Source of the DNA: Neisseriaceae bacterium
GTDB taxonomy: Bacteria; Pseudomonadota; Gammaproteobacteria; Burkholderiales; Neisseriaceae
Reading direction: 5' to 3'
Length of the DNA stretch: 9,375 nucleotides
Assembly: GCA_017989485.1 (NCBI GenBank)
Contig: JAGNPU010000046.1
Coordinates: 1 to 9,375 of the forward strand
Under the pieces are notes generated by a model. It searched no databases. It was not told the origin of the DNA and saw only the letters and a program-made list of their open reading frames with translations. Shown here one piece after another: positions 1-6,385 of the stretch. The number at the start of each line of letters is the position of its first letter. Positions within the stretch are counted from its first letter, which is position 1. A program made the position numbers and the translations under genes.

Positions 1-50
1 GTCAAGGGCCACGACCCTGAGTAAGGCATTGTCCTCGGCCCGCGGGCATG

Positions 51-82
51 AAAAAGGCCCTGTGCGGGGAACATGGCCTTTA
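51..82 (-). terminator. Intrinsic terminator after xth
   Basis: On the minus strand, AAAGGCC (81-75) pairs perfectly with GGCCTTT (59-53), leaving a 15-base loop, and the stem runs into five T residues (55-51). It begins 11 bases past the xth stop codon, so it probably ends the four-gene minus-strand transcript. The 7-bp stem is modest. On the plus strand the same hairpin is followed by only three T, so it would serve a plus-strand gene entering from the left less well. Confidence 0.65.
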
Positions 83-92
83 AACCAAGAGG

Positions 93-860
93 TTATAGGG
101 TGAGCTCGATGCTCACCGGCGCGTGGTCGCTAGGGCGCTCCCAGGCGCGCGGTTCGATGTCCACCCACACCTTGCCGACTTTGGTTTGCAGCGGCGCGCT
201 GATCAAAATGTGGTCGATGCGCAGGCCCAGCTTGCGGCGGAACATGTGCATGCGGTAGTCCCACCAGGTAAAGCACGGCTCAGTGGGGTTAAACGTGCGC
301 AGGCTGTCGTCTAGGCCTAGGTCTAATAGGGCTTGCAGCCAGGCGCGTTCTTCTTTCGAACACAAAATCTTGTCCTGCCATTTTTCTGGGTCGTACACGT
401 CTAGGTCGGCAGGGGCAATGTTGAAGTCGCCCAGCAACACCACGTTAGGGTGGGCGGCCATTTCGGCGGCGACAAAGCCGTGTAAGGCCTTAAACCAGGC
501 TTCTTTATAGGCAAACTTGTCGCTGCCAACGGCTTCGCCGTTGACGCAGTACACGTTGATCACGCGCACGTCGCCAAAGGTGGCGGCGATGACGCGTCGT
601 TGTGGGTCTTCAAAGTCGGGCATGCCGCACACCACGTCTTGGGCGGGCAGGCTGCTGATGAAGGCCACACCGTTATAGGTTTTTTGGCCAAACCAGGTGG
701 CGTGATGGCCGGCGTCAATAAACGCCTGCTCGGGGAATTTGTCCTGATCTAATTTCAGTTCTTGTAGGGCCAAAACGTCGGTAGGATTGTGGGCCAGCCA
801 GTCTAAAACGTGGGGCAGGCGGACATTCAAAGAGTTGACATTCCAAGTGGCAATATTCAT
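93..860 (-). CDS. xth: Exonuclease III family AP endonuclease / 3' exonuclease (NExo-like)
   Basis: Mg-dependent nuclease of the exonuclease III (EEP) family, acting at abasic sites or blocked 3' ends in base excision repair. With the ATG at 860 the protein is 255 residues, the usual family length. Visible catalytic motifs are N7 (WNVNSL), E34 (LQELK), Y104 (NVYCVNGE), D145 and N147 (GDFNIAP), the RIDHIL segment, and D245-H246 in the C-terminal SDHAP motif. N7 and E34 have the same numbers as in E. coli ExoIII. A TTG start at 881 would add seven residues (MRKTLRF), but the family's N-terminus begins at MNIATWNV, so I chose the ATG; GAGAAAG lies 12 bases before it. It sits 24 bases after the tyrA stop and is last in the run. 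Detail resembles meningococcal NExo more than NApe, so the balance between AP endonuclease and 3'-end cleaning activity is uncertain. Confidence 0.95.
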   Translation of the reverse strand: MNIATWNVNSLNVRLPHVLDWLAHNPTDVLALQELKLDQDKFPEQAFIDAGHHATWFGQKTYNGVAFISSLPAQDVVCGMPDFEDPQRRVIAATFGDVRVINVYCVNGEAVGSDKFAYKEAWFKALHGFVAAEMAAHPNVVLLGDFNIAPADLDVYDPEKWQDKILCSKEERAWLQALLDLGLDDSLRTFNPTEPCFTWWDYRMHMFRRKLGLRIDHILISAPLQTKVGKVWVDIEPRAWERPSDHAPVSIELTL

Positions 861-884
861 AAAACGTAGGGTCTTTCTCAAAAG

Positions 885-1754
885 CTAAGAGGGTTGATGG
901 TCTTGCCAGTCATCTCGCGCTTTTTTGGCCTGGGCATAGTATTGCCTTAGGGCCTGAGCGTCTTTTTTGGCAATGAGTTGGTGTAGCTGTGACAGCTGCT
1001 GTTGTTGGGCCTCGATCAGGGTCAATAATAAATCCTGATTGGCCATGGTGATGTCGGCCCAAATGTCGGGTTGGCTAGAGGCAATGCGGGTGAAGTCGCG
1101 AAAGCCAGAGGCGGCGAAGTCAAAATAGGCGTCGGCCTGATCGGCCTGGGCGATTTGGTTGACAAAGGCGTAGGCCAATAGGTGGGGCAGGTGGCTGACG
1201 GCGGCAAAAATTTGGTCGTGGGTGTGGGCGTCTAGCTCATGCACCACGGCGCCGACAGACGTCCACAGGTGTTTTAAGGTGCCGTAGGCGCTGGGGTTTT
1301 GCTGGTCATGGGCGCACAGCACCACTTTTTTCTGTTGGAACAGGCCAAACTGGGCCGCCAGCGCGCCGCTGCGGTCGGAGCCGGCAATTGGGTGGGCGGC
1401 CACGCATAGGGGCAGGTGGGCCGGTAAATACGTTTCATAGGCGTGAATAATGGTGCGCTTGGTGCTGCCCACGTCGGTGACGATGGTGTTGGGCCCCAAC
1501 AGTGGGGCCAGCGCTTGGATGACCTTGTGGATGGCGCGTACCGGCGTGGCCAACACCACCACGTCGGCACTGGCCGCCGTGGCGTTGATTTCGGTAAAGC
1601 CCTCGTCGATGACGCGGCGTTCTATGGCCCGCTCCAGGTTGGCGGCATCGATGTCGACGCCGTAAACGTGCTGCACCAGACCTTTACGCTTGAGGTCTAG
1701 GGCGAAGGAGCCGCCGATGAGGCCTACCCCGATTAAGGTCAAAGACTGAATCAT
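885..1754 (-). CDS. tyrA: Prephenate dehydrogenase
   Basis: Cytosolic NAD(P)-dependent enzyme that oxidatively decarboxylates prephenate to 4-hydroxyphenylpyruvate, the committed step to tyrosine. The 289-residue protein has an N-terminal Rossmann fold with G9-x-G11-x-x-G14 (IGVGLIGGS) and an acidic D34 at the end of the second strand, which suggests NAD rather than NADP (inference). Substrate and catalytic elements follow: DVGSTK (94-99), HPIAGSDRSG (121-130, with the expected catalytic-region histidine H121), SHLPH (187-191) and SGFRD (216-220, R219). The rest is the helical dimerisation domain of the family. No chorismate mutase or ACT domain is fused, so this is the monofunctional type. 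The start ATG lies one base after the TGA of the upstream exonuclease gene, with no strong ribosome site, which suggests translational coupling. Arogenate dehydrogenase activity cannot be excluded. Confidence 0.95.
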   Translation of the reverse strand: MIQSLTLIGVGLIGGSFALDLKRKGLVQHVYGVDIDAANLERAIERRVIDEGFTEINATAASADVVVLATPVRAIHKVIQALAPLLGPNTIVTDVGSTKRTIIHAYETYLPAHLPLCVAAHPIAGSDRSGALAAQFGLFQQKKVVLCAHDQQNPSAYGTLKHLWTSVGAVVHELDAHTHDQIFAAVSHLPHLLAYAFVNQIAQADQADAYFDFAASGFRDFTRIASSQPDIWADITMANQDLLLTLIEAQQQQLSQLHQLIAKKDAQALRQYYAQAKKARDDWQDHQPS

Positions 1755-1755
1755 G

Positions 1756-2544
1756 TCATGCCCATGCCGCGCAAAATTCTTGCCAGTGTTGGCTGGTTTG
1801 CGGGGCCAAATAGTCTTTCATGCGGTTGATTTCCAGCTGGTATTCGTCGGCGTCTAATTGGCCGCGGATGAGCTGGAAGCGTAAATACATTAAATAGGTG
1901 TTGGCGGCGTCGGTTTCGCAGTAGTCGCGAATGTCGGCCAGCTGCTGGTTTTGATAGGCCGTCCACACCATGCTGCCGTCCATGCCCATTTTGCCAGGAA
2001 AGCCACATAGCTTGGCCATGTCGTCTAAGGGCACGTTGGCGCGGGGTTGGTACAGGGCCAATAAGTCCATGAGGTCGCAGTGGCGGCTGTGATAGCGGCT
2101 GATGTAGTTATTCCACTTGAAGTCGCGGCTGTCGCCAAAGTCACCGTCGCCGGTGTCCCAGTAGCGCGACGCCGGAATGCCGTGGATCATGGCGCGGTAA
2201 TGCAGCACCGGGAGGTCAAAGCCGCCACCATTCCAGCTCACCAGCTGGGGCGTGTAGCGCTCAATCAGCTCAAAAAACTTGGCAATCATGGTTTCTTCGC
2301 TGTCGCCGGCGTCGCCTATGGTGTTGACGTGTAGCTTGTCCGGTCCCCAGCGCATGCAGCAGGAAATCGCCACCACTTGATGGAGGTGGTGCTGCATGAA
2401 CTCCGAGCCGTTTTGCGCCCGTCTTTTTTGCAGGGCCAGCGCAACCACGTCGGCGTCACTGATGTGGGCTTCAAGGTCGTATAGGGTGCGTAACCCCGCG
2501 ACGTCAGGAATGGTCTCAATGTCAAAGGCAAGAATAGGCGTCAT
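1756..2544 (-). CDS. PolB-like predicted 3'-5' exonuclease (DEDDy, DnaQ-like fold)
   Basis: A free-standing 262-residue exonuclease domain of the type annotated as 'predicted 3'-5' exonuclease related to the exonuclease domain of PolB'. All metal-binding motifs are present: Exo I FDIET with D8 and E10; Exo II SWNGGGFDLP with N105 and D110; Exo III YCETD, Y208-x3-D212, which places it in the DEDDy class. D157 and D160 lie in the intervening HCDLMD segment. No polymerase domain follows, so it is a stand-alone nuclease, presumably trimming DNA 3' ends or small nucleic acids; its substrate is not known to me. It follows the hydrolase by 52 bases and precedes tyrA by one base. Only a weak GAG lies before the ATG at 2544. 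The family call is strong and the cellular role is open. Confidence 0.88.
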   Translation of the reverse strand: MTPILAFDIETIPDVAGLRTLYDLEAHISDADVVALALQKRRAQNGSEFMQHHLHQVVAISCCMRWGPDKLHVNTIGDAGDSEETMIAKFFELIERYTPQLVSWNGGGFDLPVLHYRAMIHGIPASRYWDTGDGDFGDSRDFKWNNYISRYHSRHCDLMDLLALYQPRANVPLDDMAKLCGFPGKMGMDGSMVWTAYQNQQLADIRDYCETDAANTYLMYLRFQLIRGQLDADEYQLEINRMKDYLAPQTSQHWQEFCAAWA

Positions 2545-2596
2545 GGCGTCTCAGGTGTTTGGTCTGTATAGGCTTGATTTTGGCATGAAACCATCT

Positions 2597-3514
2597 TCAC
2601 GCCAAGGGTGTTGCCGCAGGGGCGGTTTCATGTTGGCGTAAAAAGGCGGCTAAAGCATCGGCAAAGGCCTGTGGGGCTTCCCATTGCAACATATGACCAA
2701 CGCCGCTGAATTTGTGTATCTGTGCCTGCGGGTAGCAGGCCATGCGTTCGCTCAGGGTGTCTTTGATCGCGTTAAGATAATGGTTGTGGGCGACGGTGTC
2801 GCCGTGCAGCAGCAGCGTCGGGCAGCTGATTAGCCGCCATACGGCCTTGGCGTAATCATAGTAATAAGGCGTGGGCGTGGTGTGCTTGTGCTTTTTGTCG
2901 GCTCGATAAACCAGCTGGCCATCGGCATCGACATGGGCCAGCGCCTCGGCCACGAACAGGGCCTGATCTTCGCTCAATAAAGGATTGCGCTGCCGTTGCT
3001 TTTGGGCCAGCTCGGCCAGGGTGGTCGGCGCGGGATAGGGCTGTAAGGTGGCGTGTTCTTCAATATAGTGGCGCAGGCGGATGTGGGCCTTATTGAGGTC
3101 GCCATTGGGCACGCCAAAGCCTTCGGCCACGGTCAGGGTTTTAAAGGTTTCGGGCAGGGCGCCCGCATACATTGAGGCCAGCATGCCGCCGAGGCTATGG
3201 CCCACGACGTGGATGGGCTCATCATTGGGGCACAGGTGTTGGCGCACGTAGTGCAAGTCCAGCAGCATGTGGTTGCGGTCGTAATAGCCGTAGGCCTGAT
3301 GGTCGCTGAGGCCAAAGCCGCGCCAGTCTAAAGCATAAATATCCCATTCGGGGGGGAGGCTGTCGACCAGAAACTGAAAGCTGGCCGATGCGTCCATCCA
3401 GCCGTGGAGCAATAATAGCTTGGGTTTGTTAGGGCGGGGCCAGTGGCGTAGGTGGAGTTTAAGGCCTTGAACGTCAAGAAATAGGGATTCACTGGGGTAG
3501 CGGACTGGGTACAT
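2597..3514 (-). CDS. Alpha/beta-fold hydrolase
   Basis: Single-domain alpha/beta hydrolase of 305 residues with no signal peptide, so probably cytosolic. Visible are the oxyanion-hole segment LLHGW (35-39), the DWRGFGLSD stretch (63-71), the nucleophile elbow GHSLGG with S107, a probable catalytic acid D239 in LLHGD, and H274 in GVGHMLQWE. The triad S107-D239-H274 is therefore complete. A cap region of about 100 residues separates the elbow from the acid. The architecture suits ester or other small-molecule hydrolysis, but the substrate cannot be read from the sequence. It is the first gene of the minus-strand run, and GTAGG lies eight bases before its ATG. The Ala/Pro/Thr-rich C-terminal tail after about residue 296 is probably disordered. 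Confidence 0.9.
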   Translation of the reverse strand: MYPVRYPSESLFLDVQGLKLHLRHWPRPNKPKLLLLHGWMDASASFQFLVDSLPPEWDIYALDWRGFGLSDHQAYGYYDRNHMLLDLHYVRQHLCPNDEPIHVVGHSLGGMLASMYAGALPETFKTLTVAEGFGVPNGDLNKAHIRLRHYIEEHATLQPYPAPTTLAELAQKQRQRNPLLSEDQALFVAEALAHVDADGQLVYRADKKHKHTTPTPYYYDYAKAVWRLISCPTLLLHGDTVAHNHYLNAIKDTLSERMACYPQAQIHKFSGVGHMLQWEAPQAFADALAAFLRQHETAPAATPLA

Positions 3515-3727
3515 GAGGCGCCTACGTCAAAATAATAAGAAAGTATTAATTGTGGCCACATTAAAGATGGGATGCAAGTTAAACTTTTAGGGCCTGCTAG
3601 AGTCTTAAATTAATATTTACAACGACATGAAGATACACAGGGTATTTGCACTTTTATGCAAATAAAGATAAGGTACGCAACATGGTGCACCTGGCGTGCG
3701 TACGCCCGATACAGACAAGGATGTTTT
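3515..3727. promoter_or_regulatory. Divergent intergenic region (hydrolase / dsbC)
   Basis: These 213 bases separate the minus-strand hydrolase from plus-strand dsbC and must hold promoters for both. The block is clearly more A+T-rich than the flanking genes. It holds a perfect palindrome TGTGGCCACA (3551-3560), an 8-bp inverted repeat at 3643-3664, and a small hairpin GGCGT-gcgt-ACGCC (3693-3706) in the probable dsbC leader. For the hydrolase, TTGCAT, 17 bases, CACAAT on the minus strand is a weak sigma-70 candidate that overlaps the palindrome. I see no strong consensus promoter and no further gene. Confidence 0.5.
3643..3664. repeat. Inverted repeat upstream of dsbC (possible operator)
   Basis: TATTTGCA (3643-3650) and TGCAAATA (3657-3664) are exact reverse complements separated by CTTTTA. 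The repeat lies 64 bases before the dsbC start codon. A weak -35-like TTGCAC (3646-3651) falls inside it, with a poor -10 (TAAGGT) 17 bases on. The 14-base centre-to-centre spacing would suit a dimeric DNA-binding protein, but it matches no regulator site I can name. Confidence 0.4.
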
Positions 3728-4477
3728 ATGAATAAATTCACCACGAAAGTGGCCATGGCTTTTGCCGTTTTGCCTCTGATGGCCTGTGCTCAGCAGCCCG
3801 CTGGCGAGCTGGATGCGGCGACGGCGAAAACGATTAAAGCCAACATTGAAAAAGTATATGGCGAGCAAGGCTTGTCGGTGATTTCAACGGCCGCCACGCC
3901 GATGGCGGGCGTGTATGAAGTGGTTGTGAGTGGTAACCAAATTGTGTATGTGGATAAAACGGCCCAGTATTTGCTCAGCGGAGATCTGGTCGACATCAAA
4001 CAGCAAAAAAACCTGACCAGCGAACGCCAGCAAGAGCTGAATAAAATTGACTTTAAAGCCTTGCCCTTAGACAAGGCGATTAAAGAAGTTCGCGGCAAGG
4101 GCACCATGCAAGTGGTGGTGTTTTCGGATCCACTGTGCCCTTATTGCGTGAAGCTGGAGCAAGAGTTTGCCAAAATGGACGACGTGACGATTTACACCTT
4201 CTTGATGCCCATTCCCTCTTTGCATGCCCAAGCCCAGCCGTTATCAGAAAAAATCTGGTGTAGCGCAGACAGGGCGGCGGCGTGGACGAGTTGGATGCGT
4301 CAGGGTAAGCAAGTCCCGGCATCGGCCAGCTGTGAGAACCCCGTTGCCGACACCATGGCCTTGGGCAGCCAGCTTGGGTTTAGCGGCACGCCGACGGTGG
4401 TGTTCCCGAATGGTAAAAGCCAGGCAGGCTATGCGCCTTATGAGCAGCTGCTGCAGTCGATTAAAGACAATCAGTAA
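3728..4477 (+). CDS. dsbC: Thiol:disulfide isomerase DsbC, putative lipoprotein
   Basis: Periplasmic protein-disulfide isomerase that reshuffles wrong disulfides in secreted proteins and is normally kept reduced by DsbD. The chosen ATG (3728) has AAGGA seven bases upstream; an ATG at 3656 would add 24 residues unlike a signal peptide. The 249-residue protein opens with MNKFTTKVA and a hydrophobic stretch ending in L17-M-A-C20, a lipobox-like cleavage site, so it may be an acylated lipoprotein rather than soluble. Next comes the DsbC dimerisation region (about 28-100), a linker, and a thioredoxin fold with active-site C137-P-Y-C140 and the cis-proline loop G220-T-P222. C178 and C202 probably form the second, structural disulfide. 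A strong terminator follows, so it is probably transcribed alone. Length and motifs match neisserial DsbC; DsbG is less likely. Confidence 0.95.
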   Translation: MNKFTTKVAMAFAVLPLMACAQQPAGELDAATAKTIKANIEKVYGEQGLSVISTAATPMAGVYEVVVSGNQIVYVDKTAQYLLSGDLVDIKQQKNLTSERQQELNKIDFKALPLDKAIKEVRGKGTMQVVVFSDPLCPYCVKLEQEFAKMDDVTIYTFLMPIPSLHAQAQPLSEKIWCSADRAAAWTSWMRQGKQVPASASCENPVADTMALGSQLGFSGTPTVVFPNGKSQAGYAPYEQLLQSIKDNQ

Positions 4478-4500
4478 GCGTGACACACTGTTGTTTTCCA

Positions 4501-4525
4501 CAGCCGGCCATCGCCGGCTGTTTTT
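4501..4525 (+). terminator. Intrinsic terminator after dsbC
   Basis: CAGCCGGC (4501-4508) pairs perfectly with GCCGGCTG (4513-4520) around a CATC loop, followed at once by TTTTT. It starts 23 bases past the dsbC stop. The GC-rich 8-bp stem and T-run make it a textbook rho-independent terminator, separating dsbC from the next gene. Confidence 0.88.
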
Positions 4526-4589
4526 ATGTGGCCCCGCTGAGGGTTAGAGTAGACACTCGGTCACAATGTCATGCAGAATCAGAGCGTCT

Positions 4590-4634
4590 GGTCGCGACCG
4601 CGGCCAATCGTGCGCTAGGGCCATTGCTGGCCCT
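4590..4634 (+). other. Palindrome and hairpin in the acyl-CoA-binding gene leader
   Basis: The 137 bases between the dsbC terminator and the next start codon contain a perfect palindrome GGTCGCGACC (4590-4599) and a hairpin AGGGCCA-ttgc-TGGCCCT (4617-4634) that ends 16 bases before the AAAGGAG ribosome site. No T-run follows the hairpin, so it is not a terminator. It may be leader structure or an operator. No convincing -35/-10 pair is visible nearby. Confidence 0.35.
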
Positions 4635-4662
4635 GACGCCGCACCCTAATAAAGGAGCCAAT

Positions 4663-4926
4663 ATGAGTGAATTAGCCAAGAAGTTTGAGCAAGCCCAGGC
4701 CGATGTGAAAAGCCTGGCCGAGCGCCCTGATAATAATAGCCTGTTGAAGCTGTATTCGTTTTACAAGCAAGCCACTGAAGGCGACGTGACAGGCGAAGCG
4801 CCCGGCATGTTTGACTTGGTTGGCAAGCGCAAGCATGAAGCCTGGGCAAAAATCAGCGGCATGAGTGCCGACGAGGCCATGCAGGGTTATATTGCTGAAG
4901 TAGAGCGTTTGTTTGAAGAAGACTAA
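4663..4926 (+). CDS. Acyl-CoA-binding protein (ACBP family)
   Basis: Small cytosolic carrier of 87 residues, the typical ACBP length, which binds long-chain acyl-CoA esters and so buffers or delivers them to lipid metabolism. The conserved ligand residues are all present with a +3 offset from bovine ACBP: Y31, Y34 and K35 in the LYSFYKQAT helix, K57 in GKRKHEAW and Y76 in MQGYI. The four-helix pattern, including GEAPGMFDLVGKRKHEAW, is clear. AAAGGAG stands five bases before the ATG, which fixes the start; the open frame continuing upstream is discarded because it runs into the dsbC terminator. The gene lies between two strong terminators and is probably monocistronic. ACBPs are widespread in eukaryotes and patchy in bacteria. 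No neighbour here is a fatty-acid gene, so its metabolic partner cannot be inferred. Confidence 0.93.
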   Translation: MSELAKKFEQAQADVKSLAERPDNNSLLKLYSFYKQATEGDVTGEAPGMFDLVGKRKHEAWAKISGMSADEAMQGYIAEVERLFEED

Positions 4927-4938
4927 GCTTTGCGCATC

Positions 4939-4987
4939 ACCCCATAAAAAAACGCCACCGAGTTTCGGTGGCGTTTTTTTATGGGGT
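4939..4987. terminator. Bidirectional terminator, 23-bp perfect stem
   Basis: Bases 4939-4961 are the exact reverse complement of 4965-4987, leaving a GTT loop. The core CGCCACCG/CGGTGGCG is flanked by seven A on one side and seven T on the other, so either strand gives a hairpin with a U-tract. It begins 12 bases past the acyl-CoA-binding gene stop. On the minus strand its outer arm contains the last two codons and TAA stop of the sensor kinase gene, so it serves both convergent genes. Confidence 0.93.
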
Positions 4988-6376
4988 TTCTAAGGTTTCT
5001 GCCGCCGCGCTCAGCGGCAACACAATGTGCATGGTAAAGCCTTTGGGCTTTAGGTTTTCGGCGGTGACGCTGCCGCCGTGCTGCTCAATGATTTGCTTGG
5101 TAATCGACAGGCCTAGGCCGGTGCCCTTAATGTGCTGGGTCGTGGTGGCGCGATAAAACGCGTCAAAAATCTTGGCCAGCTGCTCTGGCGGGATGCCTTC
5201 GCCCTGATCCATGATGTTGACCAATAGCCATTTTGCGGTCACCTGCAGCTGGATGTCGATGATGGAGTCATCCGGTGCGTAGGTGCAGGCGTTGCGGATC
5301 ACGTTGTCAAAGGCGCGGTACAGCATGTCTTCGTTGGCGTGAATGTAGATGGGCTCAGGATAGGGCGACCACAGTATGGTTTTTTTATGGTGGACGGTGA
5401 TGCTGTGACAGTCGGTGATGAGCTGGTCTAGGAATTCATTAAACTCAATGGGCTCCAATAGGATTTTGGTGCTGCCCGTTTCCAGGCGCGACAGGGTCAA
5501 CAGCTCGGCAATCAGAATGTCCATGCGGGTGAGCTCGGCTTCAATGCGCGACAGGTGTTTTTCGTATTTTTCGGGCTGCTGTTGGGCCAGGCCCAACAGG
5601 GCTTGTAGCCGCGCCAGCGGCGAGCGCATCTCGTGGGAGACGTGATGGAGTAAGTTTTGCTGTGAGGTCACCAGCACCTGCAGGCGGTTGGCCATGTGGT
5701 CAAAATCAGAGGCCAGGTCGGTTAATTCATCATGACGGCCATGCATTTTTTCGGCCAGACGGATTTTAAGATTGCCCTTGGCCAGCTGGTCAAAGCCGTC
5801 GTGTAAGGTGCGTATCGGCATGGCGATGTAGTGGGCCAGGGTGAAGGCCAAAAGAAGGCCGGCCGAAATCAGGCTCAGTAAAATAATGGCTTCATAGCGG
5901 TTAGGCGAGGGGGGCAGTCCTGGTATCAGCGACGCCTGTTGTAGGCTGTCTTTCAGGACGGCCTTGTGCCAGTCACGGATAAAGAATAGGTATTCTTCAC
6001 CGAGGTTGTCATAGCTTAAGCGGGCCTGTTTGGCTTCTGGATTGGCCCGTGCCAGTGCCACTGCGTCCATGACCTGGGCCATGTCGATAGGGCGATCCAA
6101 TATGTCCCTGTCGCTGTCCCCACGGATGATGAAGAGGTTGGGGGCAATGCGGCTGTTTTGCCAGTCCATTAATAGCTCTTTTAACCCTTCTTCACCACGC
6201 TGATGGAAGACGGTTAGGCTGCTGCGCAAAAATGCGGCGCTTTGGTTTCTTTGCTGATTGCGATGACTTTCTTGCAACGAGGCTTGAAAAAACCAAAAAA
6301 CCCCACCCAAAACCAGCGCGGCCAGCATGATCACCATACAGAAGATGGCAAAAATCTTATAAAAGAGGCGGTTCAT
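4979..6376 (-). CDS. misS: Sensor histidine kinase, CpxA/MisS type
   Basis: Inner-membrane sensor kinase of 465 residues that phosphorylates the regulator encoded just upstream. Layout: transmembrane helix 1 about 9-30; periplasmic sensor region about 31-160; transmembrane helix 2 about 163-184; HAMP linker about 185-237; dimerisation/phosphoacceptor domain with H248 in HHVSHEMRSP; then the ATPase domain with N box N358/N362, G1 DQGEGIP (390-396), F box FDAFYRA (404-410) and G2 GTGLGLS (418-424). All catalytic boxes are intact, and the HEMRSPLARL form is typical of CpxA-like kinases. The ATG lies nine bases after the regulator stop with no obvious ribosome site, implying coupling. The signal is unknown; CpxA relatives sense envelope misfolding. 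The symbol follows the neisserial MisR/MisS pair and is less certain than the family. Confidence 0.9.
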   Translation of the reverse strand: MNRLFYKIFAIFCMVIMLAALVLGGVFWFFQASLQESHRNQQRNQSAAFLRSSLTVFHQRGEEGLKELLMDWQNSRIAPNLFIIRGDSDRDILDRPIDMAQVMDAVALARANPEAKQARLSYDNLGEEYLFFIRDWHKAVLKDSLQQASLIPGLPPSPNRYEAIILLSLISAGLLLAFTLAHYIAMPIRTLHDGFDQLAKGNLKIRLAEKMHGRHDELTDLASDFDHMANRLQVLVTSQQNLLHHVSHEMRSPLARLQALLGLAQQQPEKYEKHLSRIEAELTRMDILIAELLTLSRLETGSTKILLEPIEFNEFLDQLITDCHSITVHHKKTILWSPYPEPIYIHANEDMLYRAFDNVIRNACTYAPDDSIIDIQLQVTAKWLLVNIMDQGEGIPPEQLAKIFDAFYRATTTQHIKGTGLGLSITKQIIEQHGGSVTAENLKPKGFTMHIVLPLSAAAETLETP

Positions 6377-6385
6377 GTCATGGGC

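Noticed and set aside
1..24. A plus-strand frame reading VKGHDPE then TAA at the left edge, which could be the tail of a convergent gene.
   Set aside because: Seven residues cannot be identified, and a chance stop is equally likely.
38..47. Palindrome GCCCGCGGGC between the left edge and the xth terminator.
   Set aside because: No loop and no T-run; a 10-bp GC palindrome alone supports no function.
123..510. Open frames on the plus strand opposite xth.
   Set aside because: Their sequences have no recognisable domain and they oppose a clear, complete gene.
3656..3727. Upstream extension of dsbC by 24 residues from an ATG at 3656.
   Set aside because: The extension has no ribosome site and would bury the signal peptide; the ATG at 3728 has AAGGA and a typical signal sequence.
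4480..4662. Upstream extension of the acyl-CoA-binding frame by 61 residues.
   Set aside because: It covers the dsbC terminator and a leader; the family length and AAAGGAG site fix the start at 4663.
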